From NCBI RefSeq assembly GCF_015160855.1, contig NZ_CP063373.1, positions 8,779,001 to 8,843,000 of the forward strand: a stretch of DNA of 64,000 nucleotides, written 5' to 3'. Source of the stretch: Streptomyces ferrugineus. Lineage in GTDB: Bacteria; Actinomycetota; Actinomycetes; Streptomycetales; Streptomycetaceae. The first letter of the stretch is position 1. Each line of letters opens with the position of its first letter. The position numbers were made by a program, and so were the translations under genes. Positions 55,481-63,838 of this stretch are shown piece by piece. The notes under the pieces are model-generated. The model ran no database searches, was not told the DNA's origin, and saw only the letters and a list, made by a program, of their open reading frames with translations.

Positions 55481-55550
55481 TGTACAGCGTATCGCCAGTA
55501 GACGGCGTACACACTGATGTGTACGTTGTACGCACGGAATACGCCGTACA
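55481..55550. promoter_or_regulatory. Nested TetR-type operators
   Basis: Inner site GTACAC-N6-GTGTAC (55507-55524). Outer arms TGTACAGCGTAT (55481-55492) and ATACGCCGTACA (55539-55550) are inverted repeats matching in 11 of 12. Several TGTAC/GTACA half-sites lie between; both promoters are inside. Confidence 0.65.
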
Positions 55551-55574
55551 CATCTCGTACTCCAGGGGAGACCC

Positions 55575-56171
55575 ATGCCTGCCACCGCCGAACCGCTGCG
55601 CGTCGCCGTCCTCGTCGGCTCGACCCGGGAGGGACGCTTCGCACCCGTCGTGACGAAGTGGCTGACCGGGCATCTCGACCAGCGGGACGACCTGCGCGGC
55701 GATGTCGTCGACCTCGCCGAGACACCACTGCCGACGGTGTTCCCGGCCTTCGGTCAGCAGCCGCCGCCCGGCACCGAGGAACAACTGGCCCTCGTCTCGC
55801 CACGGCTCGCGGCGGCCGACGCCTTCGTCCTCGTCACGCCCGAGTACAACCACAGCTTCCCGGCGTCCCTGAAGAACGCGATCGACTGGCACAACGAGCA
55901 GTGGCACGGCAAGCCCGTCGCCTTCGTCTCGTACGGCGGCCTGTCCGGCGGTCTGCGCGCCGTGGAGCAGCTCCGGGTCGTCATGGCCGAGCTGAACGCC
56001 ACGACCATCCGCAACACCGTCAGCTTCCACGACGTCTGGAGCCGCTTCGACCAGGACGGCAACTGCACGGACCCCGCCGCCGACACGGCCGCGAAGGCCC
56101 TGCTCGACCAGCTCGCCTGGTGGGGCCACGCGCTGCGGGACGCCAAGTCCGTCCGCCGCTACGTCGCCTGA
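55575..56171 (+). CDS. NADPH-dependent FMN reductase
   Basis: A 198-residue flavodoxin-like reductase: VLVGSTREGRFAPVV phosphate loop and TPEYNHSFPASLKNAIDW flavin-binding strand. It may supply reduced flavin, act on quinones or a toxic compound, and is cotranscribed with the MFS exporter. AGGGGAG precedes ATG 55575. Confidence 0.88.
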   Translation: MPATAEPLRVAVLVGSTREGRFAPVVTKWLTGHLDQRDDLRGDVVDLAETPLPTVFPAFGQQPPPGTEEQLALVSPRLAAADAFVLVTPEYNHSFPASLKNAIDWHNEQWHGKPVAFVSYGGLSGGLRAVEQLRVVMAELNATTIRNTVSFHDVWSRFDQDGNCTDPAADTAAKALLDQLAWWGHALRDAKSVRRYVA

Positions 56172-56197
56172 CCGCCGGCCTCGGACGAGGGGGAACC

Positions 56198-57718
56198 ATG
56201 GACACACCCGGCACGGGCACACGGGAACCGCGCCCGCGGACCCGGCCGACCGCCCCGCCCTCCCGGGTGGTCATCCTCGGCCTGCTGCTCGGCATCGTGC
56301 TCGCCACGCTCGACGGCACCGTCGTCGGCACGGCACTGCCGACCATCGTCGGCGACCTGGGCGGCCTCGACCACCTGTCCTGGGTGCTCACCGCCTATCT
56401 GCTCACCACGGCCGTCTCCACCCCGATCTGGGGCAAGCTCGGCGACCTGTACGGCCACAAGGGCAGCTATCTCACCTCCATCACCGTCTTCCTGGCCGGC
56501 TCGGTGCTGTGCGGACTCGCCCAGGACATGGGGCAGTTGATCGCCTTCCGGGCGCTGCAGGGGATCGGCGCGGGCGGTCTGTTCGTGGGCGCGCTCTCGC
56601 TCATCGGCACCCTGCTCGCCCCCGCCGAGGCCGGCCGCGCCCAGTCGCTGATCGGGGTGCTGCTGCCGGCCGCGCTGATCGGCGGCCCGCTGGCCGGCGG
56701 CTTCCTCACGGACCAGCTGGACTGGCGCTGGGTGTTCTACGTCAACGTCCCCGTCGGCGCCGTGGCCCTCGCCCTCGTCGGATTCGGGGTGCGGCTGCGC
56801 ACGCCACGTGTCCGGGCCCGGATCGACCTGGCCGGAGCCGGGCTGCTGACCGGTGCGATCCTCGCGCTGACGCTGCTCGCGAGCTGGGCCGGCACGACGT
56901 ACGCCTGGTCGTCGCCGCAGATCCTCGGGCTCGCTCTGGGCTCCGCGGTCGCGCTGGCCGCCTTCGTGCGGGTCGAGCGGCGCGCTGCGGAGCCGGTGAT
57001 CCCGCCCCGGCTGTTCCGCGACCGCAACTTCACGGTGGCGCAGGTCCTCAGCTTCGTGACGGGCGCGGCCATGCTGGCGGCGGCGAGCTATCTGCCGCAG
57101 TACATGCAGTTCGTACGGGGCATGTCGTCCACCGGGAGCGGTCTGCTGCTGCTCCCGCTGATGCTGGGGATGATGGGCGCCCAGCTCGTCATCGGCCGGC
57201 GGGTCGGCGACGGCGGGCGCTACCGCGGCTATCCCCTCGCGGGCGGCGCGCTGGCCGTGGCGGGGGCGCTGACCCTGCTGACGCTCGGCACGGGCACCTC
57301 GGCACCGGTGGCCTCCGGTCTGACGTTGCTGCTCGGCGTGGGCATCGGCTGTCTGACGCAGCCGGCGATGCTCATCACGATGAACAGCGCCGAGCCGCGC
57401 GACATGGGCGCGGCGAGCGGCACCCAGACGCTGCTGCGCACCATCGGCGGCTCGCTCGGTGTCGCCGTCCTCGGGTCCGTCTACACCCACCGTCTCGCGG
57501 CCACCGTCACGGACCGGCTCGGAGCCGACGGCACCCGGCTGACGGAGGGCGAGCTCACCCCCGGGCTGCTGCGGGACCTGCCGGAACCGGTCCGGGACGC
57601 CTTCCGGACGGGGGTCGTGGACGGCCTGCACGGTGTGGCGCTCGGCACGGCCGCCCTCTGCGCCGTGGCGTTCGCGGTGTCCTGGCTGGTCCGGGAGGTC
57701 CCGCTGCGCGGCCGCTGA
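56198..57718 (+). CDS. DHA2-family MFS drug exporter (14 TM)
   Basis: A 506-residue transporter with 14 predicted helices: motif A-like GKLGDLYGHKG, motif C region LLPAALIGGPLAGGFLTD and LDGTVVGTALPTIVGDLG in TM1, typical of EmrB/QacA. Uses the proton gradient to export hydrophobic compounds. 26 bp after the FMN reductase; regulated by the divergent TetR. ATG 56198. Confidence 0.9.
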   Translation: MDTPGTGTREPRPRTRPTAPPSRVVILGLLLGIVLATLDGTVVGTALPTIVGDLGGLDHLSWVLTAYLLTTAVSTPIWGKLGDLYGHKGSYLTSITVFLAGSVLCGLAQDMGQLIAFRALQGIGAGGLFVGALSLIGTLLAPAEAGRAQSLIGVLLPAALIGGPLAGGFLTDQLDWRWVFYVNVPVGAVALALVGFGVRLRTPRVRARIDLAGAGLLTGAILALTLLASWAGTTYAWSSPQILGLALGSAVALAAFVRVERRAAEPVIPPRLFRDRNFTVAQVLSFVTGAAMLAAASYLPQYMQFVRGMSSTGSGLLLLPLMLGMMGAQLVIGRRVGDGGRYRGYPLAGGALAVAGALTLLTLGTGTSAPVASGLTLLLGVGIGCLTQPAMLITMNSAEPRDMGAASGTQTLLRTIGGSLGVAVLGSVYTHRLAATVTDRLGADGTRLTEGELTPGLLRDLPEPVRDAFRTGVVDGLHGVALGTAALCAVAFAVSWLVREVPLRGR

Positions 57719-57811
57719 GCCGCCTCGGCGGGCGTTTTGGGTGTGACGCGCGCATCAAAGGCGACCCGCGGGGTCGTTCAGTGGCCCGGCGATGCCTCAC
57801 ACTGGTGTCCC

Positions 57812-58456
57812 GTGAGTTCCCAACCGCCCATACCGACGCGAGTCGTGCTGCTCTGCGGCCCCTCCGGCTCCGGCAAGTCCCTGCTCGCCGCCCGCTCCGG
57901 TCTTCCGGTCCTGCGGCTCGACGACTTCTACAAGGAGGGCGACGACCCGACGCTGCCCCAGGTCCCCGGGAGCTCCGACATCGACTGGGACCACCCCGAC
58001 TCGTGGGACGCCGACACGGCCGTCGCGGCGATCGCCGAGCTGTGCCGCACGGGCCGTACGAACGTGCCGCTGTACGACATCTCGCTGAGCGCCCGCACCG
58101 GCGAGGAGACCGTCGAGATCGGCCGTACGCCGCTGTTCATCGCGGAGGGCATCTTCGCGGCCGAGATCGTGAACCGCTGCCGTGAACTGGGTGTACTGGC
58201 CGACGCGCTCTGCCTGAACCGGGGCCCGGTGAAGACCTTCCGGCGACGCTTCCTGCGCGATCTGAAGGAGGGCCGCAAGTCGGTCCCCTTCCTGCTGCGC
58301 CGCGGCTGGCGCCTGATGCGCCTGGAACGCTCGATCATCGCCCACCAGACGTCCCTCGGCGCCCACGCCTGCGACCGCGACGAGGCCCTGGGCCGCCTCA
58401 CGGCAGCCGCGGCGGGCCGCTGCCCGGCGGCGAACGCGGCGCCGACGGCCCCCTAG
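57812..58456 (+). CDS. Uridine kinase-like P-loop protein
   Basis: A 214-residue kinase-like protein: Walker A CGPSGSGKS, LRLDDFYKEGDDPTLP (lid/substrate region of Udk) and IAEGIFAAEI. Phosphorylation of uridine/cytidine is plausible, and the location close to punA and deoC fits nucleoside salvage. GTG 57812. Confidence 0.85.
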   Translation: MSSQPPIPTRVVLLCGPSGSGKSLLAARSGLPVLRLDDFYKEGDDPTLPQVPGSSDIDWDHPDSWDADTAVAAIAELCRTGRTNVPLYDISLSARTGEETVEIGRTPLFIAEGIFAAEIVNRCRELGVLADALCLNRGPVKTFRRRFLRDLKEGRKSVPFLLRRGWRLMRLERSIIAHQTSLGAHACDRDEALGRLTAAAAGRCPAANAAPTAP

Positions 58457-58532
58457 CCGCAAGCTCCGGAACACACGAAGAACGGGACTGGACGGACCCC
58501 CCGGCCCTCCAGCCCCGCTCTCGTCGTGCCCC

Positions 58533-58660
58533 ACCCGATTCCCCCGTGGTGGAGCACTCCCCGTATCCCCCGTGTTCCCCCGGCGGGTCCCCCGTTGGCC
58601 CCCCGACCCCCGTGGGTCCCCCCACTTGTTACCGCTCCCCTTCGGTCCCCCCGGACCTTC
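58533..58660. other. C-run-rich segment; G-tracts on the sigQ transcript strand
   Basis: Runs of 4-6 C recur every 7-15 bp (CCCCC in ATTCCCCCGTGG, CCCCCGTGTTCCCCCGG, CCCCCCGACCCCCGTGGG, CCCCCCAC). On the minus strand, which carries the predicted sigQ 3' region, this reads as about nine G4-6 tracts that could fold as G-quadruplexes. No gene is seen here. Confidence 0.55.
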
Positions 58661-59429
58661 AGGCGACAAGCTCCCCGAAGGCGTCCTCCTCGTCACGGCC
58701 GAAGCTGAGGACCTCGTCCTCGCGCAGCCGGCGGAGCGACCGCCAGATGCTGGACTTCACCGTGCCGACACTGATGTCGAGGATGTCCGCGATCTCCGGG
58801 TCGGTGCGGCCCTCGTAGTAGCGCAGGACCAGCATCGTCCGCTGGAGTTCGGGCAGCCGGGCCAGCGCCTGCCACAGGACCGCGCGCAGCTCGGTGCCGC
58901 GCATCGCGTCCGTGTCGCCGGGCGTCTCCGGCAGCTCCTCGGTCGGATACTCGTTCAGCTTGCGGCGGCGCCACGCGCTGATGTGCAGGTTGGTCATCGT
59001 CCGCCGCAGATAACCCCCGACGGCGGCCTTGTCACTGATCCGGTCCCACGCCCTGTACGTCGAGAACAGCGCGCTCTGCAGCAGGTCCTCGGCCTCGAAG
59101 CGGTCACCGGTCAGGTGGTAGGCGGTCGCGTACAGGGAGGAGCGACGCTCCTGGACGTAGGCGGTGAACTCCGCCTCCGACAGCGAGCGACGCCGCTCCC
59201 CCGAGTCCTCCCCGTACGCGGCTCCCCCGACCGCAGCCATAGCGGCTACCGCCGCGGGCTCCCCCGTGAAACCGTCAACCACCGTCATGTACGCGGTGTG
59301 CTGACGCCCGGCGCCGCGAGCGCACCCCCGCCCGCTCACGGCACCGGACTTCTCCGAACCCCGGCCCCCGTTCACGTCGTGCAGACGCGTGATCACTGCG
59401 CTGGTGCTGGTGCCGTGCAGCGTGTTCAT
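58659..59429 (-). CDS. sigQ: ECF-like sigma factor SigQ
   Basis: A 256-residue sigma factor. Region 2 (LYATAYHLTGDRFEAEDLLQSALFSTYRAWDR) and region 4 (LARLPELQRTMLVLRYYEGRTDPEIADILDISVGTVKS) are clear; an unusual N-terminal extension of about 80 residues precedes region 2, with possible internal starts. Divergent from afsQ1 as in S. coelicolor (SCO4908), where it is a target of AfsQ1/AfsQ2 and affects antibiotic production. ATG 59429. Confidence 0.93.
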   Translation of the reverse strand: MNTLHGTSTSAVITRLHDVNGGRGSEKSGAVSGRGCARGAGRQHTAYMTVVDGFTGEPAAVAAMAAVGGAAYGEDSGERRRSLSEAEFTAYVQERRSSLYATAYHLTGDRFEAEDLLQSALFSTYRAWDRISDKAAVGGYLRRTMTNLHISAWRRRKLNEYPTEELPETPGDTDAMRGTELRAVLWQALARLPELQRTMLVLRYYEGRTDPEIADILDISVGTVKSSIWRSLRRLREDEVLSFGRDEEDAFGELVA

Positions 59430-59547
59430 CTCGCGCCCCCCGTCGTGGACTTACCGGTGTTCTGCTCGTCCGACCTTGCTGTCGGCTTGCTGTCTTGCCT
59501 GTGCCGAAAAGCTTGCCCCGGCACCTTCATGGCCGTGTCCGCCGACT

Positions 59548-59578
59548 GTCACAGACCTGTCACAGGGGCCTGTGTCAC
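59548..59578. promoter_or_regulatory. AfsQ1-type binding box
   Basis: GTCAC-AGACCT-GTCAC at 59548-59563 exactly fits the reported AfsQ1 consensus GTnAC-N6-GTnAC; a third GTCAC is at 59574-59578. Lies 119 bp from sigQ and 130 bp from afsQ1, between the divergent starts. Confidence 0.75.
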
Positions 59579-59693
59579 AGGCCCGCCCCGGCACCCGGAC
59601 AGCGCGCGCACAGCGGGCAGCGCTACGCGCACGTATCCCTACAGCTCGTACAGGAGTCGAAACACCGCCCCCGCATGGGCCAGAATGAGGCCC

Positions 59694-60371
59694 GTGCCTT
59701 CCCTGTTGCTGATCGAGGACGACGACGCCATCCGCACGGCCCTGGAGCTCTCACTGACGCGCCAGGGACACCGTGTGGCCACCGCTGCCACCGGCGAGGA
59801 CGGGCTGAAACTGCTGCGTGAGCAGCGGCCGGACCTGATCGTGCTGGACGTGATGCTGCCCGGCATCGACGGCTTCGAGGTGTGCCGCCGCATCCGGCGC
59901 ACCGACCAGCTGCCGATCATCCTGCTGACCGCGCGCAGCGACGACATCGACGTCGTGGTCGGCCTGGAGTCCGGCGCGGACGACTACGTCGTCAAACCCG
60001 TCCAGGGCCGGGTCCTCGACGCCCGGATCCGGGCCGTGCTGCGGCGCGGGGAGCGGGAGTCGAACGACGCCGCGGCCTTCGGCAGCCTCGTCATCGACCG
60101 CGCGGCGATGACCGTGACCAAGAACGGCGAGGACCTCCAGCTCACCCCGACCGAGCTGCGGCTGCTGCTCGAACTGAGCCGCCGCCCCGGCCAGGCCCTG
60201 TCCCGCCAGCAGCTCCTGCGCCTGGTCTGGGAACACGACTACCTCGGCGACTCCCGCCTCGTGGACGCCTGTGTCCAGCGACTGCGCGCCAAGGTCGAGG
60301 ACGTCCCCTCCTCCCCCACCCTGATCCGTACCGTCCGTGGTGTCGGCTACCGCCTGGACGCGCCTCAGTGA
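59694..60371 (+). CDS. afsQ1: Response regulator AfsQ1
   Basis: A 225-residue OmpR-class regulator. Receiver (1-115) with phosphorylation Asp52 in VLDVMLPG, Thr/Lys switch residues in LLTARS and VVKPVQG, and C-terminal winged helix (about 130-222, TPTELRLLLEL, RTVRGVGYRL). With AfsQ2 it controls antibiotic and development genes, especially under glutamate-based nitrogen. GTG 59694 with no clear Shine-Dalgarno; stop overlaps afsQ2 (GTGA). Confidence 0.95.
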   Translation: MPSLLLIEDDDAIRTALELSLTRQGHRVATAATGEDGLKLLREQRPDLIVLDVMLPGIDGFEVCRRIRRTDQLPIILLTARSDDIDVVVGLESGADDYVVKPVQGRVLDARIRAVLRRGERESNDAAAFGSLVIDRAAMTVTKNGEDLQLTPTELRLLLELSRRPGQALSRQQLLRLVWEHDYLGDSRLVDACVQRLRAKVEDVPSSPTLIRTVRGVGYRLDAPQ

Positions 60372-61939
60372 CGGACGTGCAAGGGGGTTTCCGCGGCTGG
60401 GTCGCGGCTCGCAAGGGAGTGTGGTCGAGGCTGCGTTTCACCAGCCTGCGCCTTCGACTCGTCGTGGTCTTCGGTCTCGTGGCGCTCACGGCCGCCGTGT
60501 CGGCCTCCGGCATCGCCTACTGGCTCAACCGCGAGGCGGTGCTCAGGCGCACCCAGGACGCGGTGCTGCGCGACTTCGAGCGGGAGATGCAGACCCGTGC
60601 CGGCCTGCTCCCCCAGGAGCCGACCCAGGACGAACTGCAGCACACCGCGGGTCTGATGGCCAACAGCAGCCAGCGCTTCTCCGTGCTGCTGGTCGCCCAG
60701 GACGCCGACGGCGGTCCCGCCTACGGCAGTTCCGGCGGTCTGGATGGCTTCACGCTGGCGGACGTACCGAAGTCCCTGCGCACGGCGGTCAATGAGAAGC
60801 AGCAGGACGACTCCGGCAACGAGCCCGAGTACCACCTGTACTGGCAGCGCATCGTGGAGGACGACACCCCGTATCTGATAGCCGGCACGAAGGTGGGCGG
60901 CGGCGGTCCGACCGGCTACATGCTCAAGTCCCTGGAGCAGGAGGCCAAGGACCTCAACTCCCTCGCCTGGTCCCTCGGCATCGCCACGGGCCTCGCCCTG
61001 ATCGGCTCCGCGCTGCTCGCGCAGGCCGCCGCGACGACCGTACTGAAGCCGGTGCAGCGCCTGGGCGTCGCCGCCCGCCGCCTCGGCGAGGGCAAGCTGG
61101 ACACCCGCCTGCGGGTATCCGGCACGGATGAGCTGGCCGACCTGTCCCGCACGTTCAACAACGCCGCCGCCGCGCTGGAGAAGCGGGTCGCCGACATGGC
61201 CGGCCGCGACGAGGCCTCCCGCCGCTTCGTGGCCGACATGTCCCACGAACTGCGCACCCCGCTCACCGCGATCACCGCCGTCACCGAAGTCCTCGAAGAG
61301 GAACTCGAGGCGGAGTCCGGCTCGATGGACCCCATGATCGAGCCCGCCGTACGCCTGGTCGTGAGCGAGACCCGTCGACTGAACGACCTGGTCGAGAACC
61401 TCATGGAGGTCACCCGCTTCGACGCGGGCACGGCACGCCTGGTCCTCGACGACGTCGACCTCGCCGACCAGATCACCGCCTGCATCGACGCCCGCGCCTG
61501 GCTGGACGCCGTCGACCTGGACGCCGAGCGCGGCATCACCGCCCGCCTGGACCCCCGCCGCCTGGACGTCATCCTGGCCAACCTGATCGGCAACGCCCTC
61601 AAGCACGGCGGCTCCCCGGTCCGCGTCGCGGTCCGTGAGGCGGACGACGAGATCGTCATCGCCGTACGCGACCACGGCCCGGGCATCCCCGAGGACGTCC
61701 TCCCGCACGTCTTCGACCGCTTCTACAAGGCCAGCGCCTCCCGTCCCCGCTCCGAGGGCAGCGGCCTGGGCCTGTCCATCGCCCTGGAGAACGCCCACAT
61801 CCACGGCGGCGAGATCACCGCCGCCAACTCCCCCGAGGGCGGCGCCGTCTTCACCCTGCGCCTGCCCCGGGACGCCTCCGACCTGGCCCGCGCGGCGGAC
61901 GAGGCCAACGACAAGACGGAGAAGGGAGAGGCCGGATGA
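60368..61939 (+). CDS. afsQ2: Sensor histidine kinase AfsQ2
   Basis: A 523-residue membrane kinase: TM1 about 28-54, extracellular sensor (about 55-198), TM2, HAMP (about 220-270), HisKA with MSHELRTPLT (phospho-His293) and HATPase with GNALKHGG and DHGPGIPEDVLPHVFDRFY. GTG start overlaps the afsQ1 stop by 4 nt. Sensed signal unknown. Confidence 0.94.
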   Translation: MTDVQGGFRGWVAARKGVWSRLRFTSLRLRLVVVFGLVALTAAVSASGIAYWLNREAVLRRTQDAVLRDFEREMQTRAGLLPQEPTQDELQHTAGLMANSSQRFSVLLVAQDADGGPAYGSSGGLDGFTLADVPKSLRTAVNEKQQDDSGNEPEYHLYWQRIVEDDTPYLIAGTKVGGGGPTGYMLKSLEQEAKDLNSLAWSLGIATGLALIGSALLAQAAATTVLKPVQRLGVAARRLGEGKLDTRLRVSGTDELADLSRTFNNAAAALEKRVADMAGRDEASRRFVADMSHELRTPLTAITAVTEVLEEELEAESGSMDPMIEPAVRLVVSETRRLNDLVENLMEVTRFDAGTARLVLDDVDLADQITACIDARAWLDAVDLDAERGITARLDPRRLDVILANLIGNALKHGGSPVRVAVREADDEIVIAVRDHGPGIPEDVLPHVFDRFYKASASRPRSEGSGLGLSIALENAHIHGGEITAANSPEGGAVFTLRLPRDASDLARAADEANDKTEKGEAG

Positions 61940-62541
61940 ACACCCGCCGTGTCCTGGCCCTCTCCGCCCTGTCCGCCGCCCTCCTCTCCGGCTGCGGCAT
62001 ACGCCCCACCGAAGTCCCCACCGACTTCGGCCCCGCCCCCTCCCGGGTCCGCTGCTCCCTGTCCGAACCGAACGTCTCGACCCAGGCCGCGAGGGGCCTC
62101 CCGGTCCAGGTGTTCCTCCTGTGCGGCTCCCAACTGGTCGCGGTGGACAGGACCGTACGCGTACCGGACGGCACCGCGGACTCGGCACGACGCGTCCTGG
62201 TCGCCCAGGGCCTCCTGGACGAGCTGGAGGCGCCCCCGTCGACCGCCGAGAAGGAGGCCGGCTACACCACGGACGTCCGAGGCGCCATGAGCGTGATGGG
62301 CCCCCGCCGGAACGACCCCGACGAAACCCTCCGCCTGAGCACACCCCCCACCGACCTCACGTCCTTCGCCCTGGCCCAGATCGTCTGCACCTTCTCCGAC
62401 TCCTCGGCCACGGAGGGCGACGGCTCGGTCATCCTGGGCGGCCCCACACCGGCCCCGCCACGCCGCTACGACTGCACGGACGAGGTCCGCACCCGACCGG
62501 GCAGCAACGAGCCCCCGTCGACGGAGATCACGGACGGCTGA
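61936..62541 (+). CDS. AfsQ-associated lipoprotein
   Basis: A 201-residue lipoprotein: lipobox LLSGC (Cys20), then a domain with repeated DSARRVLVAQGLLDELEAPP helix and four further cysteines. Coupled to afsQ2 (ATGA overlap), as in S. coelicolor (SCO4905), where it was proposed to act with the AfsQ system. Could present or modulate the signal for AfsQ2. No catalytic motif. Confidence 0.88.
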   Translation: MNTRRVLALSALSAALLSGCGIRPTEVPTDFGPAPSRVRCSLSEPNVSTQAARGLPVQVFLLCGSQLVAVDRTVRVPDGTADSARRVLVAQGLLDELEAPPSTAEKEAGYTTDVRGAMSVMGPRRNDPDETLRLSTPPTDLTSFALAQIVCTFSDSSATEGDGSVILGGPTPAPPRRYDCTDEVRTRPGSNEPPSTEITDG

Positions 62542-62574
62542 CCCCCACGGCCCGGCGGCCGCGTACGGCGGAAA

Positions 62575-62682
62575 GGGGCCGCGTCGGGGGGTGTCCGCCC
62601 GCAGCGGCGGGCGTCAAGAGACGCCACCTCCCTGCCCAACGGCAACCGCCCGACCGAGGACGGACACCCCCGGCGCGGCCCC
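62575..62682. repeat. Large stem-loop after the afsQ operon
   Basis: Arms 62575-62597 and 62661-62682 are inverted repeats of 22-23 nt (GGGGCCGCG...GGTGTCCG) with one mismatch and one indel; internal hairpin GGCGTC-AAGA-GACGCC at 62610-62625. Span 108 nt with no coding potential. A terminator, structured RNA or MITE-like remnant. Confidence 0.6.
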
Positions 62683-62841
62683 GACCCACCCCTCAACCGT
62701 TGGCGCTACGCGCACCCCCACCGATCCCGCACAGGCCGCCGCAGGCATCCCGCCCCAACCGCCGGAGGCATGTGGCAGACACCTCACCCCACTCCCGCCC
62801 ACCCCGGAACCGATCCCACCGGGCCACGCGTCTAGGGGGGC

Positions 62842-63393
62842 GTGCAGCGTCAAGGCTCCATCGGCGGCGGCAGCGCCGCAATCCGCATCCGTGCGACAGG
62901 AGGCGTCCTCCTGCTCGCACACCTCGCATTCGTCGCCTGGCTCACGCTGCGCCCCCTGGACGTCCCCTGGGTGACCCCGGCCAACCTGCAACCGTTCGCC
63001 GGCATCAGAGCCGACCTCGCCCTCGGCTGGCAGGAGGCGGCCCGCCGCATCACGGAGGGCCTCGCGCTCCTCGCCCCCCTCGGCGTACTGATCCCGATGA
63101 CCCACGGCAGACTCACCGTCTCCCCCCTCGGCTCCCTGGTCCGCGCGGTCGCCGCCGGCGCCCTGATCTCCCTCGCGATAGAGCTGCTGCAGACCGGCGT
63201 CCCCGGTCAGATCGTCGACGTCGACTCCGTGCTCCTGAACACGCTCGGCGTGGCCCTGGCCCACGCGACGATCGTCCCGGCGGCCCGTCGGCACCTGCGC
63301 CGCAGGTCCGAGCGCACCCGGCGCCCCGCCTCCCCCCAGGAGCCGGCTCAGGGTCGGACCCCGACGATTCCCAGGGTCGGGATAGCTCCGTAG
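62842..63393 (+). CDS. VanZ-family membrane protein
   Basis: A 183-residue protein with four transmembrane helices (AGITGG...LLLAHLAFVAWLTLRP to VDSVLLNTLGVALAHA) and the VanZ core IELLQTGVPGQIVDVDSVLLNTLG. The family is associated with teicoplanin tolerance but has no agreed biochemistry. GTG 62842, AGGGGGG upstream. C-terminal tail is basic and disordered. Confidence 0.86.
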   Translation: MQRQGSIGGGSAAIRIRATGGVLLLAHLAFVAWLTLRPLDVPWVTPANLQPFAGIRADLALGWQEAARRITEGLALLAPLGVLIPMTHGRLTVSPLGSLVRAVAAGALISLAIELLQTGVPGQIVDVDSVLLNTLGVALAHATIVPAARRHLRRRSERTRRPASPQEPAQGRTPTIPRVGIAP

Positions 63394-63397
63394 AGGG

Positions 63398-63426
63398 ACG
63401 CTATGCCCGGTTCGTCCGCGTAGCGT
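63398..63426. promoter_or_regulatory. Inverted repeat before pspC-like gene
   Basis: ACGCTA (63398-63403) and TAGCGT (63421-63426) form an inverted repeat with 17-bp spacing in the 109-bp gap between the VanZ and PspC genes; a candidate operator or promoter-spanning site. Confidence 0.3.
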
Positions 63427-63502
63427 GGATGTCAGATGAGGCACCCACTCGAAAGGCCCCACAAGGGAGGCCTTCGACCGACGCCCGCGAAGGAGCCGCA
63501 CC

Positions 63503-63712
63503 ATGACCGCGCTCGCCCGACCCACCAACGGCCGCATGATCGGCGGAGTGTGCGCCGCGCTGGCACGGCGCTTCGGCACCTCCGCGACGACCATGCGCGT
63601 GATCTTCCTGCTCTCCTGCCTGCTCCCGGGCCCGCAGTTCCTGCTCTACATAGCCCTGTGGATCCTGCTCCCCTCGGAGGACAAGGCGAACAGGACACGC
63701 ACGGCCTGGTAA
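63503..63712 (+). CDS. PspC-domain protein
   Basis: A 69-residue protein with MIGGVCAALARRFGTSATTMRVIFLLSCLLPGPQFLLYIALWILLPSE, the PspC domain: amphipathic helix plus hydrophobic pair, usually linked to envelope stress. AAGGAG precedes ATG 63503. No other psp genes adjoin. Confidence 0.88.
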   Translation: MTALARPTNGRMIGGVCAALARRFGTSATTMRVIFLLSCLLPGPQFLLYIALWILLPSEDKANRTRTAW

Positions 63713-63720
63713 CCGCCCTC

Positions 63721-63740
63721 CACCCCACCCCACCCCACCC
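63721..63740. repeat. Short tandem repeat (CACCC)4
   Basis: Four perfect CACCC units 63721-63740 just after the PspC stop, in a C/A-rich patch; on the minus strand it reads GGGTG repeats. Confidence 0.6.
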
Positions 63741-63773
63741 CCACCACACCTCTGAGTCACCACCTCCACAAAA

Positions 63774-63818
63774 GCCGCTGGGACGCACCCCCTGAACCAA
63801 GGAGTGCGCCCCAGCGGC
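63774..63818. terminator. Terminator between PspC gene and minus-strand GLP-rich gene
   Basis: GCCGCTGG (63774-63781) pairs with CCAGCGGC (63811-63818), extended by CGCAC/GTGCG; on the minus strand followed by TTTTGTGG, so best oriented for the gene ending at 63839. Confidence 0.7.
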
Positions 63819-63838
63819 GCGTCGCATACGACCCGGAC

